From NCBI GenBank assembly GCA_025980435.1, contig JAICXK010000012.1, forward strand, positions 1-42,361: a stretch of 42,361 nt of DNA. The letters run 5' to 3'. The stretch comes from Bryobacteraceae bacterium (GTDB lineage Bacteria > Acidobacteriota > Terriglobia > Bryobacterales > Bryobacteraceae). A program made the position numbers and the translations under genes. Under the pieces are notes generated by a model, which saw only the letters and a list, made by a program, of their open reading frames with translations, had not been told where the DNA came from and searched no databases. How positions within the stretch are numbered: position 1 is the first letter of the stretch; every line of letters begins with the position of its first letter. Shown in pieces: positions 15,398-23,461 of the stretch.

Positions 15398-16084
15398 CTA
15401 GTTTCGCGAGTTTCTCGGCACTTCCAGCGCGAACCGCACTGGCGCCGAGGATTCAATCGTCGTGCCCTTCGGCAGGGCGAGCGGTTCGCGGAAGAAGAAT
15501 ACACGGTTCCATTTCGCGTTGAATTGGTACAGCCAGACCAGCGGCTGGATTCTGCCGTCCGGCAGATGCGCCGTGATTCGAGCCGAATTTATCGTGCCTT
15601 CTGGCAGCGGCCGAAGACCGGCAAGCGCAATCGGTCTGTCGAGTGTCGCGGGCGTTGAGACCGTTTGGAAATCCCGCACCTCCGGGTCGGTCGCAGAAGT
15701 GGTTTTCGCGGCCGCTCCAGGTGGGGGGGCCGGATTGCCCTGCGGCGCTCCCCCAATCACCCAGGCGGAAATGATGATGATCTCCTCCTGTGTCAAGGCG
15801 TGATCCGGCTTCAAATCTCCAAAGCCTTTTACCGCGCCCCACGGCGGCATAGCGCGTGAAAGGACCTGCTCCTTGATATCGACCGCCCAGGGACGCACTT
15901 CCTCATACCGGGTGAGCGGAATGGACGCATCGGAACCGTGGCACGCAAGACACCGACGAACCAGGATGCCGGAGATATCGTGCGCGTACGTCAGGTTGGT
16001 GGTGATGATGTCGTGCGCGGCAGCCGAGACAGCGCAGCCCGCCGCGGCGATCATCAGGATCGCCAGTTTTACGTTCAGGACCAA
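15398..16084 (-). CDS. Exported mono-heme cytochrome c-like protein, solo copy of the fusion's heme module
   Basis: The 228-residue protein has a Sec signal (VKLAILMIAAAGCAVSAAAH) and one heme-c site, RRCLACHGSD. From there the sequence follows the heme domain of the PHM-like fusion at 10833 closely: YEEVRPWAVDIKEQVLSRAM plus PPWGAVKGFGDL here against YKEVRPWAAAIREAVVQRIM plus PPWHADPHVGDF there, then an I.I.AWV..G.PQG.P block against IVKWVKSGGPEGDP. The copper monooxygenase domain is absent; a short beta-type domain (about 140-228) replaces it. It may be an electron carrier related to the fusion. It converges with the membrane-protein gene (1-base gap) and lies just after the adenylate kinase gene. 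Confidence 0.72.
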   Translation of the reverse strand: MVLNVKLAILMIAAAGCAVSAAAHDIITTNLTYAHDISGILVRRCLACHGSDASIPLTRYEEVRPWAVDIKEQVLSRAMPPWGAVKGFGDLKPDHALTQEEIIIISAWVIGGAPQGNPAPPPGAAAKTTSATDPEVRDFQTVSTPATLDRPIALAGLRPLPEGTINSARITAHLPDGRIQPLVWLYQFNAKWNRVFFFREPLALPKGTTIESSAPVRFALEVPRNSRN

Positions 16085-16093
16085 AAACCAGTT

Positions 16094-16801
16094 TTAGCAG
16101 GCTGCGCGTGTGGCGAAGGCGGCATGCCTGCGCGTAACGGGTGCAGCCCAGTGCAGTCGGAGTGCCGAGAAGATGTCCCTGGAGACTTCGTCCGGTGTGC
16201 GGCTCGCTCGTATACGATGGTAGCCCCTGGGGCGGTAAAACCGGACCAGTTCCCGGGCATTCTGCTTGTACGCCAGCAGCCGCTCGCGTATCGCTACCGC
16301 ATGATCGTCGGCCCGCTTCACAAGAGCCGCGCCATCTACCTCGCAAACCAGTTGCCCGTGCCATCCGGTTTCCACACTGAAAATCCGGCCGCAGTGCGTA
16401 CACTGAAGCCTCCGCTCAAGCCGCGCGACAACGTCTCGCGCCGGAATGGAAAAGTCGATCACGGTTGGCCCAGGCATACCGAGCTTTGCGAGTAACTGGT
16501 CCAGGCACCGCGCTTGCGTGACGGTGCGGGGATAGCCGTCCAGAATGTAGCCCGCGCTACAATCTGCGGCTTGAATCCTTCGCCCCACGATTTGATTCAT
16601 TAAATTGTCGCCAACTAATTGGCCGGAGGAAAGCGCTGCGGAGAGCGCGCGCCCGAGTTCGGATCCCGATTCGCACTCGTGCCGCAGAATCTCGCCCGTC
16701 GAAACGGCCGGAATTCCAAGTGCCGCAGACAGCCGGCTTGCTTGCGTTCCTTTGCCTGAGCCGGGCGGCCCCAAGAAGATTAGAACCGTGCGGGTATCCA
16801 T
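16094..16801 (-). CDS. adk: Adenylate kinase
   Basis: The 235-residue protein has the P-loop GPPGSGKGTQ (11-20), the AMP-binding STGEILRHE region, LDGYPRTVTQA (88-97) and KRADDHAVAIRERLLAY after the lid. It catalyses ATP + AMP to 2 ADP in the cytoplasm. The lid has C134, C137, C153 and D156, the Cys-Cys-Cys-Asp zinc pattern known from Bacillus subtilis Adk, so a metal site is still likely. The C-terminus carries an unusual Arg/Ala-rich tail. The start at 16801 (MDTRTVLIFLG) is chosen from the family; the frame is open to 16987. It is away from the usual secY-adk ribosomal-protein context, so it may be a second copy. Confidence 0.88.
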   Translation of the reverse strand: MDTRTVLIFLGPPGSGKGTQASRLSAALGIPAVSTGEILRHECESGSELGRALSAALSSGQLVGDNLMNQIVGRRIQAADCSAGYILDGYPRTVTQARCLDQLLAKLGMPGPTVIDFSIPARDVVARLERRLQCTHCGRIFSVETGWHGQLVCEVDGAALVKRADDHAVAIRERLLAYKQNARELVRFYRPRGYHRIRASRTPDEVSRDIFSALRLHWAAPVTRRHAAFATRAAC

Positions 16802-16858
16802 AAAGGCCGTTAATCCCCCCGATTCAGTTTGCGCGATCAGGCGTAAGCTTTTCAAACT

Positions 16859-16881
16859 AGGTAGTCCGCCGCGGACCACCT
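16859..16881. repeat. Near-perfect palindrome upstream of adk
   Basis: AGGTAGTCCGC (16859-16869) and GCGGACCACCT (16871-16881) pair at 10 of 11 positions around a single base. It lies 58-80 bases before the adk start in the adk/hfq divergent gap. It could be an operator or a cruciform/REP-like element. Confidence 0.4.
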
Positions 16882-16937
16882 GTCCGCGATGCGTAGCCCT
16901 ATCTCTCTTCCCGGTGCACAAATTTTTACAATGGCGT

Positions 16938-16969
16938 GTTTCTCGCACGGGGCTAAACCCCTTTGAAAC
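16938..16969. repeat. Nested hairpin in the adk/hfq gap
   Basis: GTTTC (16938-16942) and GGGG (16949-16952) pair with CCCC (16958-16961) and GAAAC (16965-16969) around a CTAAA loop. With the palindrome at 16859 it makes the 332-base gap between adk and hfq rich in structure; no gene was found there. Confidence 0.35.
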
Positions 16970-17016
16970 AACATCTTCGCTCTTCAAATCCAGTTACTAT
17001 AGGAATGGCACGTACA

Positions 17017-17065
17017 CCTGCCTTAGCAGGAGGTGCAACAGCGGGACAGGTGGGATCTTTATAAT
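17017..17065 (+). promoter_or_regulatory. Possible hfq promoter region with TATAAT
   Basis: A perfect -10 hexamer TATAAT is at 17060-17065, about 70 bases before the hfq start. No convincing -35 lies 16-18 bases upstream. A small hairpin CCTGC-CTTA-GCAGG (17017-17030) precedes it. Assigned mainly on the -10 match. Confidence 0.3.
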
Positions 17066-17133
17066 CAGAATCGCAGGACCGGCCTCATGCCCCCGTTCTG
17101 TTATCGCGCTGCGAAAGAAAAAGGGAAAACCAC

Positions 17134-17430
17134 GTGGAAAAGCTTGCGCAGAACATTCAGGAGGCGTTTCTCAACAACGCCAGGAAAGAGAAGACGTTTC
17201 TCACCATTTACTTGATGAGCGGAGTTAAACTGTCAGGCCGGATCAAAAGTTTCGATAAATATTCGGTGATTCTGGAAACCAACAACCAGGAACAGCTCAT
17301 TTTCAAGCACGCCATTTCCACAGTGGTCGTATCCAAGCCGCTTCACGCCGCTGCCGCCGGACATGGCGCGTTGGGCGGCAGTGCGCCCGGCACGCCGGTT
17401 CCTTCTGAGCCTCTCGAAAGCACGCATTAG
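17134..17430 (+). CDS. hfq: RNA chaperone Hfq
   Basis: The 98-residue protein is Hfq: [17 protein letters not shown] (with Q8-type residue), then the Sm1 block [18 protein letters not shown] and the Sm2 block [12 protein letters not shown] with the KHAIST signature. It forms hexameric rings that pair sRNAs with mRNAs. The tail after residue 72 is short, Ala/Gly/Pro-rich and unstructured. Translation begins at GTG 17134 with a modest AAGGG upstream. It sits directly before hflX, with stop and start sharing one base (TAGTG), the usual hfq-hflX order of many bacteria. Confidence 0.95.
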   Translation: MEKLAQNIQEAFLNNARKEKTFLTIYLMSGVKLSGRIKSFDKYSVILETNNQEQLIFKHAISTVVVSKPLHAAAAGHGALGGSAPGTPVPSEPLESTH

Positions 17431-18782
17431 TGGAGCAGCCGCGGGAGCGTACGCTGATCGTCGGGATCGAACTCACCAGCCGTTCGCATGTCAGACCGGC
17501 CGGCGTCGACGGGGAAGCCACTACCGAAGAGTCGCTTGAGGAACTCGCGACCCTGGCTGAAAGCGCCGGAGCCATTGTTATCGATCGCGTTATACAAGCC
17601 CGGCCCGCCATTGATCCGGCCACACTGCTTGGTTCCGGCAAAGTCGATGAAATCCAGAACCGCATCGGAGCCGACGCCATCGATACGGTCGTCTTCGATC
17701 ATGAGCTCACTCCCACACAGTTGCGAAACCTGGAACGGCGGTTAAAGGTCAAGACGCTGGACCGGACCCAGCTCATCCTGGATATTTTTGCCCGGCGCGC
17801 GCGCACCCGGGAAGGGCAGTTGCAGGTCGAACTGGCGCAGCTCAATTATCTTCTTCCTCGCCTGGCCGGGCGGGGCACGCAGATGTCGAGACTCGGCGGC
17901 GGAATCGGGACCCGCGGTCCCGGCGAAACACAGCTTGAAACAGACCGGCGGCGCATCGGACAACGCATCGCGAAGCTCAGAACAGAGATCGAACGGGTCC
18001 GCTCCAGCCGCGGCGTGCAGCGTTCGCAGCGGCAGGCTGTCCCGCTTTCAACCATCAGCCTGGTGGGATATACGAACGCCGGGAAATCCACCCTCTTCAA
18101 CCGGCTGACGGGCGCCGACGTTTTGGCCGACGCGAAAATGTTCGCAACGCTCGATCCGATCGTGCGCCAGATCCGGCTTCCTTCCCAGCGCCGGGTTTTG
18201 TTGAGCGATACGGTTGGCTTCATACGCAATCTGCCGACCACGCTGGTGGATGCCTTCCGCGCCACGCTCGAGGAGGTCACCGCAGCCGCGCTGCTGCTGC
18301 ACGTGGTAGATGTTGCCTCTCCCAACGCCGCGGAACAGACCGCTCACGTAATGAAAGTGCTTACCGAAATCGGCGCCGAAACTACTCCGCAGATACTCGT
18401 TTTGAACAAGAGCGACCGGCTTGCCGAAGCCGATCGTCTACTGGACCTCGCGACCCTGACGCATCGGCTGCTCGGCGAAACTGCGCGTCAGAACGCCACC
18501 CAGGCCGCCCTGGTTTCCGCCCATACCGGAGCGGGAATCGACGCTCTCTTGGAAGTTATCGACAAGCAGTTGACCCACGACCCCGTAGCGCGCCAGCGCT
18601 TCCGGTTACCGCTGGGCGAAGGCCGCGCACTGCATCTGCTCCATGACCGTGCCGCTATCGTGTCGAAGCACTACGGAGAGAATTACTGCGAAGTGGTGGC
18701 CGACGCGCCTCAATCCATTCGCCATAAGTTGTCGGAGTTTGCAGTGCAGGACGGCAAGCCGGATGTGCACCGCCAAAGTTGA
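17430..18782 (+). CDS. hflX: Ribosome-associated GTPase HflX
   Basis: The 450-residue protein has the HflX N-terminal domain (GSGKVDEIQ, VVFDHELTPTQLRNLE, VKTLDRTQLILDIFARRA), the linker GGGIGTRGPGETQLE (156-170) and a G domain with G1 GYTNAGKST (213-221), DTVGF as G3 and NKSD as G4. HflX binds 50S or 70S ribosomes and splits stalled ones under heat stress. It starts at GTG 17430, overlapping the hfq stop by one base, so translation is coupled. Length and motifs are intact. Confidence 0.95.
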   Translation: MEQPRERTLIVGIELTSRSHVRPAGVDGEATTEESLEELATLAESAGAIVIDRVIQARPAIDPATLLGSGKVDEIQNRIGADAIDTVVFDHELTPTQLRNLERRLKVKTLDRTQLILDIFARRARTREGQLQVELAQLNYLLPRLAGRGTQMSRLGGGIGTRGPGETQLETDRRRIGQRIAKLRTEIERVRSSRGVQRSQRQAVPLSTISLVGYTNAGKSTLFNRLTGADVLADAKMFATLDPIVRQIRLPSQRRVLLSDTVGFIRNLPTTLVDAFRATLEEVTAAALLLHVVDVASPNAAEQTAHVMKVLTEIGAETTPQILVLNKSDRLAEADRLLDLATLTHRLLGETARQNATQAALVSAHTGAGIDALLEVIDKQLTHDPVARQRFRLPLGEGRALHLLHDRAAIVSKHYGENYCEVVADAPQSIRHKLSEFAVQDGKPDVHRQS

Positions 18783-18970
18783 CACACCGGAGTCGGAAGC
18801 ATGGGCCTAATGCCATTTACTTAAGCAAAAGTTGGGAATACCGCGTCATCTTCCGTTTCTGCAAAGCGCTGAATCCGAGCCCGGAGCGTGAGCGACCATG
18901 ACCAGGCGCAAGATGGCAGCAACGCAATCTCGATCGCTCCCCCAAGCGGTTGTGATACTGTAACGCCCGA
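18783..18970. other. Intergenic region after hflX
   Basis: No gene found in these 188 bases. The part 18869-18897 reads as a GC-rich element with CCGAGCC and GAGCGTGAGCG, resembling the hairpin element at 206-241. TGTGATACT at 18951-18959 could be an extended -10 for the next gene, placing transcription start about five bases before its ATG. Confidence 0.35.
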
Positions 18971-20269
18971 ATGCCTGGAAACTTGCAAGCGGGAACACGC
19001 GAAAGGACCACCAGCCGACGGACGTTCTTCCAGAGCGTAGCCGCGCCGGTTGCCGGTGTCTTTGCGCTGCCTGCGCTATCGGCCGCCGTTCAGGAAAGAA
19101 GCACCGTTTACAATCGCCCGAAGCTGAAGATTACCGATATCAGCACCGCGGAGGTGATGGTCCACGGGCTTCAGACTCATGTCCGCGTCTACACCGACCA
19201 GGGCCTTGTGGGGCAGGGCGAATCGACCGATGCGGCGGTCGGCACTGCTGCTCTCGTCCGCTCCTTCCGGCGCTTTCTCATCGGTAAAGATCCGCTCAAT
19301 ATCGATGCTCTCTGGGAATCCATCCGAACCGGCGGCATTTTCGCCGGGGCGCAGGGCGGCCAGTACATCACAGCTCTGACAGGCGTCGAGATTGCCCTCT
19401 GGGATTTAGCCGGCAAGGCCCTGAATCTGCCGATCTATCAGCTCATGGGCGGAAAATTCCGCGACCGCATACGCATGTACTGCGATTCGGACATGCAGGA
19501 TCCGATGGGCGCCGAAGCGGACAAAAAGCTTCCCTGGATTCAATCGGCCGGATTTACGGCAATGAAAATAGATATCGATGACGCCCGTGATCCCGCCCGC
19601 TTCGATCGCGTGAACTGGACCGCCAGCAACGGCGAAATCGACCGCATGGTCACTTGGGTAAAGCGCACTCGCGAATCGATCCCGAAAGAGATGGACCTGG
19701 CGGTCGATATGCATGGCCGCTACGATGCCACAACCGGCAAGCGCGTTGCCATTGCCGTCGAACCGTACAGGCTGCTCTGGCTCGAAGAGCCCGTGCCGCC
19801 CGACAACATCGACGCCATGGCCGACATCCGCCACTCCACCAAGACACCGATTTGCTGCGGCGAGAATCTTTACATGCGCTGGGGCTTCCGCGAGCTGCTG
19901 GAGAAGCGGGCCGCGGATATCGTCATGCCCGATATTCAGAAAGTGGGAGGGCTATCGGAGGCGCGCAAGGTCGCGAACCTGGCCCAAACGTACTTTGTTC
20001 CCTTTGCGCCCCACTGCGTCGTATCTCCCATCGGAACCATGGCTTCGGCTCACGTATGCGCGTCGGTTCCAAACTTTCTGGTCTGCGAGTGGCACTGGAT
20101 CAATCACCGCGAGCTTTGGGCGAGCTGGGTAAAGGAAGGCGAGATCATCGTCAGGGGATATGTCACCGTTCCGGACAAGCCCGGCATCGGCGTCGAGATG
20201 AACGAAGAAACCGCGCGGAAGGCGCAGGTACCCGGGACTCCCTGGTTCGAAGGGAATACCCGGTCATGA
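18971..20269 (+). CDS. Tat-exported enolase-superfamily sugar-acid dehydratase (galactonate dehydratase-like)
   Basis: The 432-residue protein starts with a Tat signal (TSRRTFFQSVAAPVAGVFAL, cleavage near LSAA), unusual for this normally cytoplasmic family. The barrel carries the mandelate-racemase subgroup metal ligands: D246 (LAVDMHGRYD), E272/E273 (WLEEPVPPDN) and E298 (CCGENL), with D321 (MPDIQKVGG) and H348 (FAPHCVVSPIG) as the acid/base dyad. The DMHGR and PHCVVSPIG forms are closest to galactonate and mannonate dehydratases, which turn aldonic acids into 2-keto-3-deoxy acids. Substrate is not certain. It begins a three-gene overlapping operon with an RraA-like aldolase and an esterase. 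Confidence 0.85.
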   Translation: MPGNLQAGTRERTTSRRTFFQSVAAPVAGVFALPALSAAVQERSTVYNRPKLKITDISTAEVMVHGLQTHVRVYTDQGLVGQGESTDAAVGTAALVRSFRRFLIGKDPLNIDALWESIRTGGIFAGAQGGQYITALTGVEIALWDLAGKALNLPIYQLMGGKFRDRIRMYCDSDMQDPMGAEADKKLPWIQSAGFTAMKIDIDDARDPARFDRVNWTASNGEIDRMVTWVKRTRESIPKEMDLAVDMHGRYDATTGKRVAIAVEPYRLLWLEEPVPPDNIDAMADIRHSTKTPICCGENLYMRWGFRELLEKRAADIVMPDIQKVGGLSEARKVANLAQTYFVPFAPHCVVSPIGTMASAHVCASVPNFLVCEWHWINHRELWASWVKEGEIIVRGYVTVPDKPGIGVEMNEETARKAQVPGTPWFEGNTRS

Positions 20270-21231
20270 ATTCTGCTCTAAAGTCCGCAATCATCTGCAT
20301 CGGTATTGTATTTACTGTCTCCGCCCAGGAGGGATTCTTCAATCGGCAAGAAGTGATGAAGTATACGCCGGAATGGAAGGGCCAGCGTTTCGCGGATGGC
20401 CGGCCGAAAGTACCCGACACGATTCTGGACAGGATGAAAGCTGTAACTCTGGAAGAAGCTTGGGCCACGCTCCGGGAGGCGGGCTACAACCACCAGTATG
20501 AGGACGGCTGGCTCGCCATTCATCCGGATAAGGTGCTTGTGGGGCGGGCGCTGACGGCGGAGTGGATGCCGGGCCGTCCGGACGTGCAGCGGGTCGTCGA
20601 AGAGCAGGGCCGGAACGATCAGCGCATCGGCGGTCAGAATGCCTGGCCCGTCGATATGCTGCAGCCGAGGGATGTGTATGTTTGCGACCACTTCCGGCTG
20701 AAGAAGGACGGACCATCTATCGGCGATAACGTAGGAAACGCTATCTACGCGCGAACCGGCAATGGGATCGTCTACAACGGCGCAGTTCGGGACATCGAAG
20801 GCCTTGAGGAGTTGCCTAATTTTATTTCGTACGTCAGGTCGTACGATCCTTCTCATCACTTCGGTTCGCTGGCATCCGGACCCAGATTGAACTCCACTAT
20901 GGTTGGCATTAATTGTCCGATCCGCATGGGAGGCGTCATGGTGATGCCCGGAGACGTGGTGCTCGGCAAAGACGGCGGAGTGATTTTTATCCCGCCGCAG
21001 TTGGCGGAGAAAGTTGTAAAGGACTCTGAACTCACCCGTTTGCGCGACATTTTCGGGCACCAACGCCTGCGGGAGCGCAAGTACACGGCTGGGCAAATCG
21101 ACGCCCGCTGGTCGCCTGCTATCGAAACCGACTTCACGGATTGGCTCCGCCGGAACCAGGCACATCTGCCGGTTTCAAAGGAAGCGATTCAGGAAATCTT
21201 ACAGCAGCGATCGGCACAGATGGAGCACTGA
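20266..21231 (+). CDS. Exported RraA-like protein (HMG/CHA aldolase family)
   Basis: The 321-residue protein has a Sec signal (LKSAIICIGIVFTVSAQ) followed by an RraA/dimethylmenaquinone-methyltransferase-like fold: GNAIYARTGNGIVYNGAVRD, where RD is the substrate/metal Arg-Asp pair of class II pyruvate aldolases, then PIRMGGVMVMPGDVVLGKDG and GVIFIPPQLAEKVV. Family members are 4-hydroxy-4-methyl-2-oxoglutarate aldolases or sugar-acid aldolases; some (RraA) inhibit RNase E, which is excluded here if the protein is exported. The start is the ATG at 20266, overlapping the dehydratase stop (ATGA), with a signal peptide directly after it; the frame is open far upstream only because of a shadow. Pairing with a dehydratase suggests cleavage of its keto-acid product (inference). 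Confidence 0.8.
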   Translation: MNSALKSAIICIGIVFTVSAQEGFFNRQEVMKYTPEWKGQRFADGRPKVPDTILDRMKAVTLEEAWATLREAGYNHQYEDGWLAIHPDKVLVGRALTAEWMPGRPDVQRVVEEQGRNDQRIGGQNAWPVDMLQPRDVYVCDHFRLKKDGPSIGDNVGNAIYARTGNGIVYNGAVRDIEGLEELPNFISYVRSYDPSHHFGSLASGPRLNSTMVGINCPIRMGGVMVMPGDVVLGKDGGVIFIPPQLAEKVVKDSELTRLRDIFGHQRLRERKYTAGQIDARWSPAIETDFTDWLRRNQAHLPVSKEAIQEILQQRSAQMEH

Positions 21232-21233
21232 CC

Positions 21234-23435
21234 TTGGCAAACGCTTCCTCTCCACTCTCGAGGCGAACGTTCATCCAGGCCAGCTCGGCGGTGCTGACCG
21301 CCGCCACTGCCGGAAGCGCCCCGGCTCGGCAAGGCGTAAGTGAACCGGCAGCGCGAATCACTGGCACGCGGGATTACTGGAACGATCTGCCCAATTCCCT
21401 GATCGCGAAGGTGAATGCGGCCCGTATTAAACGAAAATCCGATTTAGCCAAAGTGCGGTCCGCGTCCGACGTAGACGAACGGGCCTCATTCGTACGTACA
21501 AAGGTGTGGGAACTGATTGGCGGCGAACTTAAAAAGACGCCCCTAAACGCCAGGACAACGGGCATAATCCACCGGGCGGACTATCAGATTGAAAAGCTGA
21601 TTTTTGAAAGCCAGCCAGAGTTCTATGTAACCGCGAATCTGTACATTCCCAAGTCGGGCGCGAGGCCTTTGCCGGGAATCCTGGCTCCGCTCGGCCACAC
21701 ATCCGATGGCAAAGCATACCGAAGCTATCAAACCGCGTTCCAGAACCTGGCGCGACGCGGATTCGCCGTTCTCACGTGGGATCCACCCGGACAGGGCGAG
21801 CGCCTTCAGTACGTAGATCCCGCCACTAACCGCTCTCCCTATGGCCCGACCGGCGAACATGATCGTTTTGGCTGGCCGGCGCTGCTGGCCGGATCGACAA
21901 CCACTCAGTTCGAGGTCTGGGACGGCATACGGGCGCTTGACTACTTGCTCAGCCGGCCGGATATCGACGCGAAGCGAATCGGCTGCTGCGGCCATTCAGG
22001 TGGCGGTACACAGACCATGTTTCTTTGCGCGCTGGAGCCGCGCATCAGCGCCGCTGTGGTGGTGGAAGGGAACACAGAGAATCTCGCCGGGGCCGATTAT
22101 CAGCCACCCGGCGCCTTCGCCGATGCGGAGCAGAATCTCATAGGAAGCCTGAAAGTGCCGCTCGACAGGGGAGACCTGCTGTGCGCGTTTGCGCCAAAAC
22201 CGCTGCTGGTTTGTTACACGCCAATCGACGCGGGGACAACGTATTCTCCTACCTATATAGAGGGCGCCACCGAGATCTTCGATGAGTTGTCCGCTGCATA
22301 CAACGCGTGTGGCGCTCGGAATAACGTTGCGCTCTTCAGCTCGGCTCTTCCGCACGATTACGACTATTTCCAGCGCCGGGAAACGTACCGCTGGTTTGGC
22401 AAATGGCTTCTTAACGAGCAGGCGGATACGGAGGAAGCGGAATTCGATGATGCACCGGAATCGAGCCTCTGGTGCACTCCCACCGGGCAGGTTCTGACAT
22501 CGCTCGGCGGCCGCGCGGCCTTCCAGGTGAGCTTCGATCGTCTTCGCGCTACAAAGCCCAATGCCGCACTCGATAAACAACAGGTTGAGCAAGGCCTTCG
22601 CGAAGTTCTCGCGCTTCCGGACGTCTCGCATCCGGTCCACGCGGCCGTACTGTCGAGCAAGACGCAGCGCGCGCTGCGAATCGAAGAGATTGAATACCGA
22701 TCGGAGCCTGACATCCGCGTACCTGGCTGGTTTCTCAGTGCGGCGCAGGGCGGCTCCAAATCGCCTGTCGTTGTAGCGATTCAGGACGGCGGGCGAGATG
22801 CCATATTTAACGACTGGCCGCTTGTCGAGCGGCTTGTTCGTGGCGGCGTTTCCATCTGTTCCGTCGACCTTCGAACATGCGGCGTCACAAGACCTCGTCT
22901 GCCATCCGGGGGACCGTTGTTCTACGGTTACGGAGTCGATCTCGCTTACTCGATTGTGAACCTGAGTGCGGGTTCGCCCATACTCGGCCAGCAGACATGG
23001 GATCTTCTCAAGTGTCTTGACTATCTGGAAAGCCGCGGCGATGTCGATGCCGCCCGCATCGGAGCGTTCGGCTCTAAAGTGACAGGCTTAGCGTGCCTTC
23101 TGGGAACGGCCCTCGATCGGCGCATCCGGACGGTACTGCTGGATGAAACTCTGATCGATTTTGAATCCGTCGTCGCTTCCGAGAATTACGAACTGCCGCT
23201 TTCGGCCGTTGCATTTGGTTTCCTGCGAAAGTTCGACCTGCCGGAGATTTGCGCAACCATCGCACCGCGTCCGGTCTGGCTGCTGAATAGCGTTGGGCCC
23301 CAGGGAAACAAACTTCCGCTCAGTGCCGTTCGCGAGAGGTACAAAGCTCTTGAAACGAAATCACTCGTATTCCGTGTCGAGCCGAACCCGATCGATAACG
23401 TCGTGAGCGAGTGGATGCAGAAGGCGCTTATCTAA
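21234..23435 (+). CDS. Tat-exported tandem alpha/beta-hydrolase (acetyl xylan esterase-like)
   Basis: About 733 residues with a Tat signal (LSRRTFIQASSAVLTAAT). The first alpha/beta-hydrolase domain has TWDPPGQGERLQY, DGIRALDYLLSRPDID and the nucleophile elbow CCGHSGGGTQ (S255), with a late HDYDYFQR His. The second domain (about 420-733) repeats the pattern (DLLKCLDYLESRGDVDAARI) but its elbow reads GAFGSKVTG, lacking the Gly after the Ser, so it is probably inactive. Such proteins are annotated as acetyl xylan esterases or abhydrolases. The TTG at 21234, two bases after the previous stop and with GGAG upstream, is the likely start; the only upstream ATG lies inside the aldolase gene. Third gene of the sugar-acid operon. 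Confidence 0.8.
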   Translation: MANASSPLSRRTFIQASSAVLTAATAGSAPARQGVSEPAARITGTRDYWNDLPNSLIAKVNAARIKRKSDLAKVRSASDVDERASFVRTKVWELIGGELKKTPLNARTTGIIHRADYQIEKLIFESQPEFYVTANLYIPKSGARPLPGILAPLGHTSDGKAYRSYQTAFQNLARRGFAVLTWDPPGQGERLQYVDPATNRSPYGPTGEHDRFGWPALLAGSTTTQFEVWDGIRALDYLLSRPDIDAKRIGCCGHSGGGTQTMFLCALEPRISAAVVVEGNTENLAGADYQPPGAFADAEQNLIGSLKVPLDRGDLLCAFAPKPLLVCYTPIDAGTTYSPTYIEGATEIFDELSAAYNACGARNNVALFSSALPHDYDYFQRRETYRWFGKWLLNEQADTEEAEFDDAPESSLWCTPTGQVLTSLGGRAAFQVSFDRLRATKPNAALDKQQVEQGLREVLALPDVSHPVHAAVLSSKTQRALRIEEIEYRSEPDIRVPGWFLSAAQGGSKSPVVVAIQDGGRDAIFNDWPLVERLVRGGVSICSVDLRTCGVTRPRLPSGGPLFYGYGVDLAYSIVNLSAGSPILGQQTWDLLKCLDYLESRGDVDAARIGAFGSKVTGLACLLGTALDRRIRTVLLDETLIDFESVVASENYELPLSAVAFGFLRKFDLPEICATIAPRPVWLLNSVGPQGNKLPLSAVRERYKALETKSLVFRVEPNPIDNVVSEWMQKALI

Positions 23436-23438
23436 AAT

Positions 23439-23461
23439 TGCTAATCGCAGGTGCTAATCGC
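23439..23461. repeat. Short direct repeat between convergent genes
   Basis: TGCTAATCGC occurs at 23439-23448 and again at 23452-23461, in the 18-base gap between convergent genes; the second copy includes the stop of the minus-strand gene. Possibly a small duplication. No function seen. Confidence 0.4.

Noticed and set aside
16227-16294. Adenylate kinase zinc lid first looked degenerate because the fourth Cys is missing
   Set aside because: D156 sits three positions after C153, matching the Cys-Cys-Cys-Asp lid known in Bacillus subtilis, so the lid is probably intact.
18881-18897. GC-rich element after hflX as a terminator
   Set aside because: No stable stem followed by a T-run was seen; it is better grouped with the repeat-like element at 206-241.
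19654-20265. Long N-terminal extension of the RraA-like frame inside the dehydratase gene
   Set aside because: The extension is the out-of-frame shadow of the dehydratase; the signal peptide and ATGA overlap place the true start at 20266.
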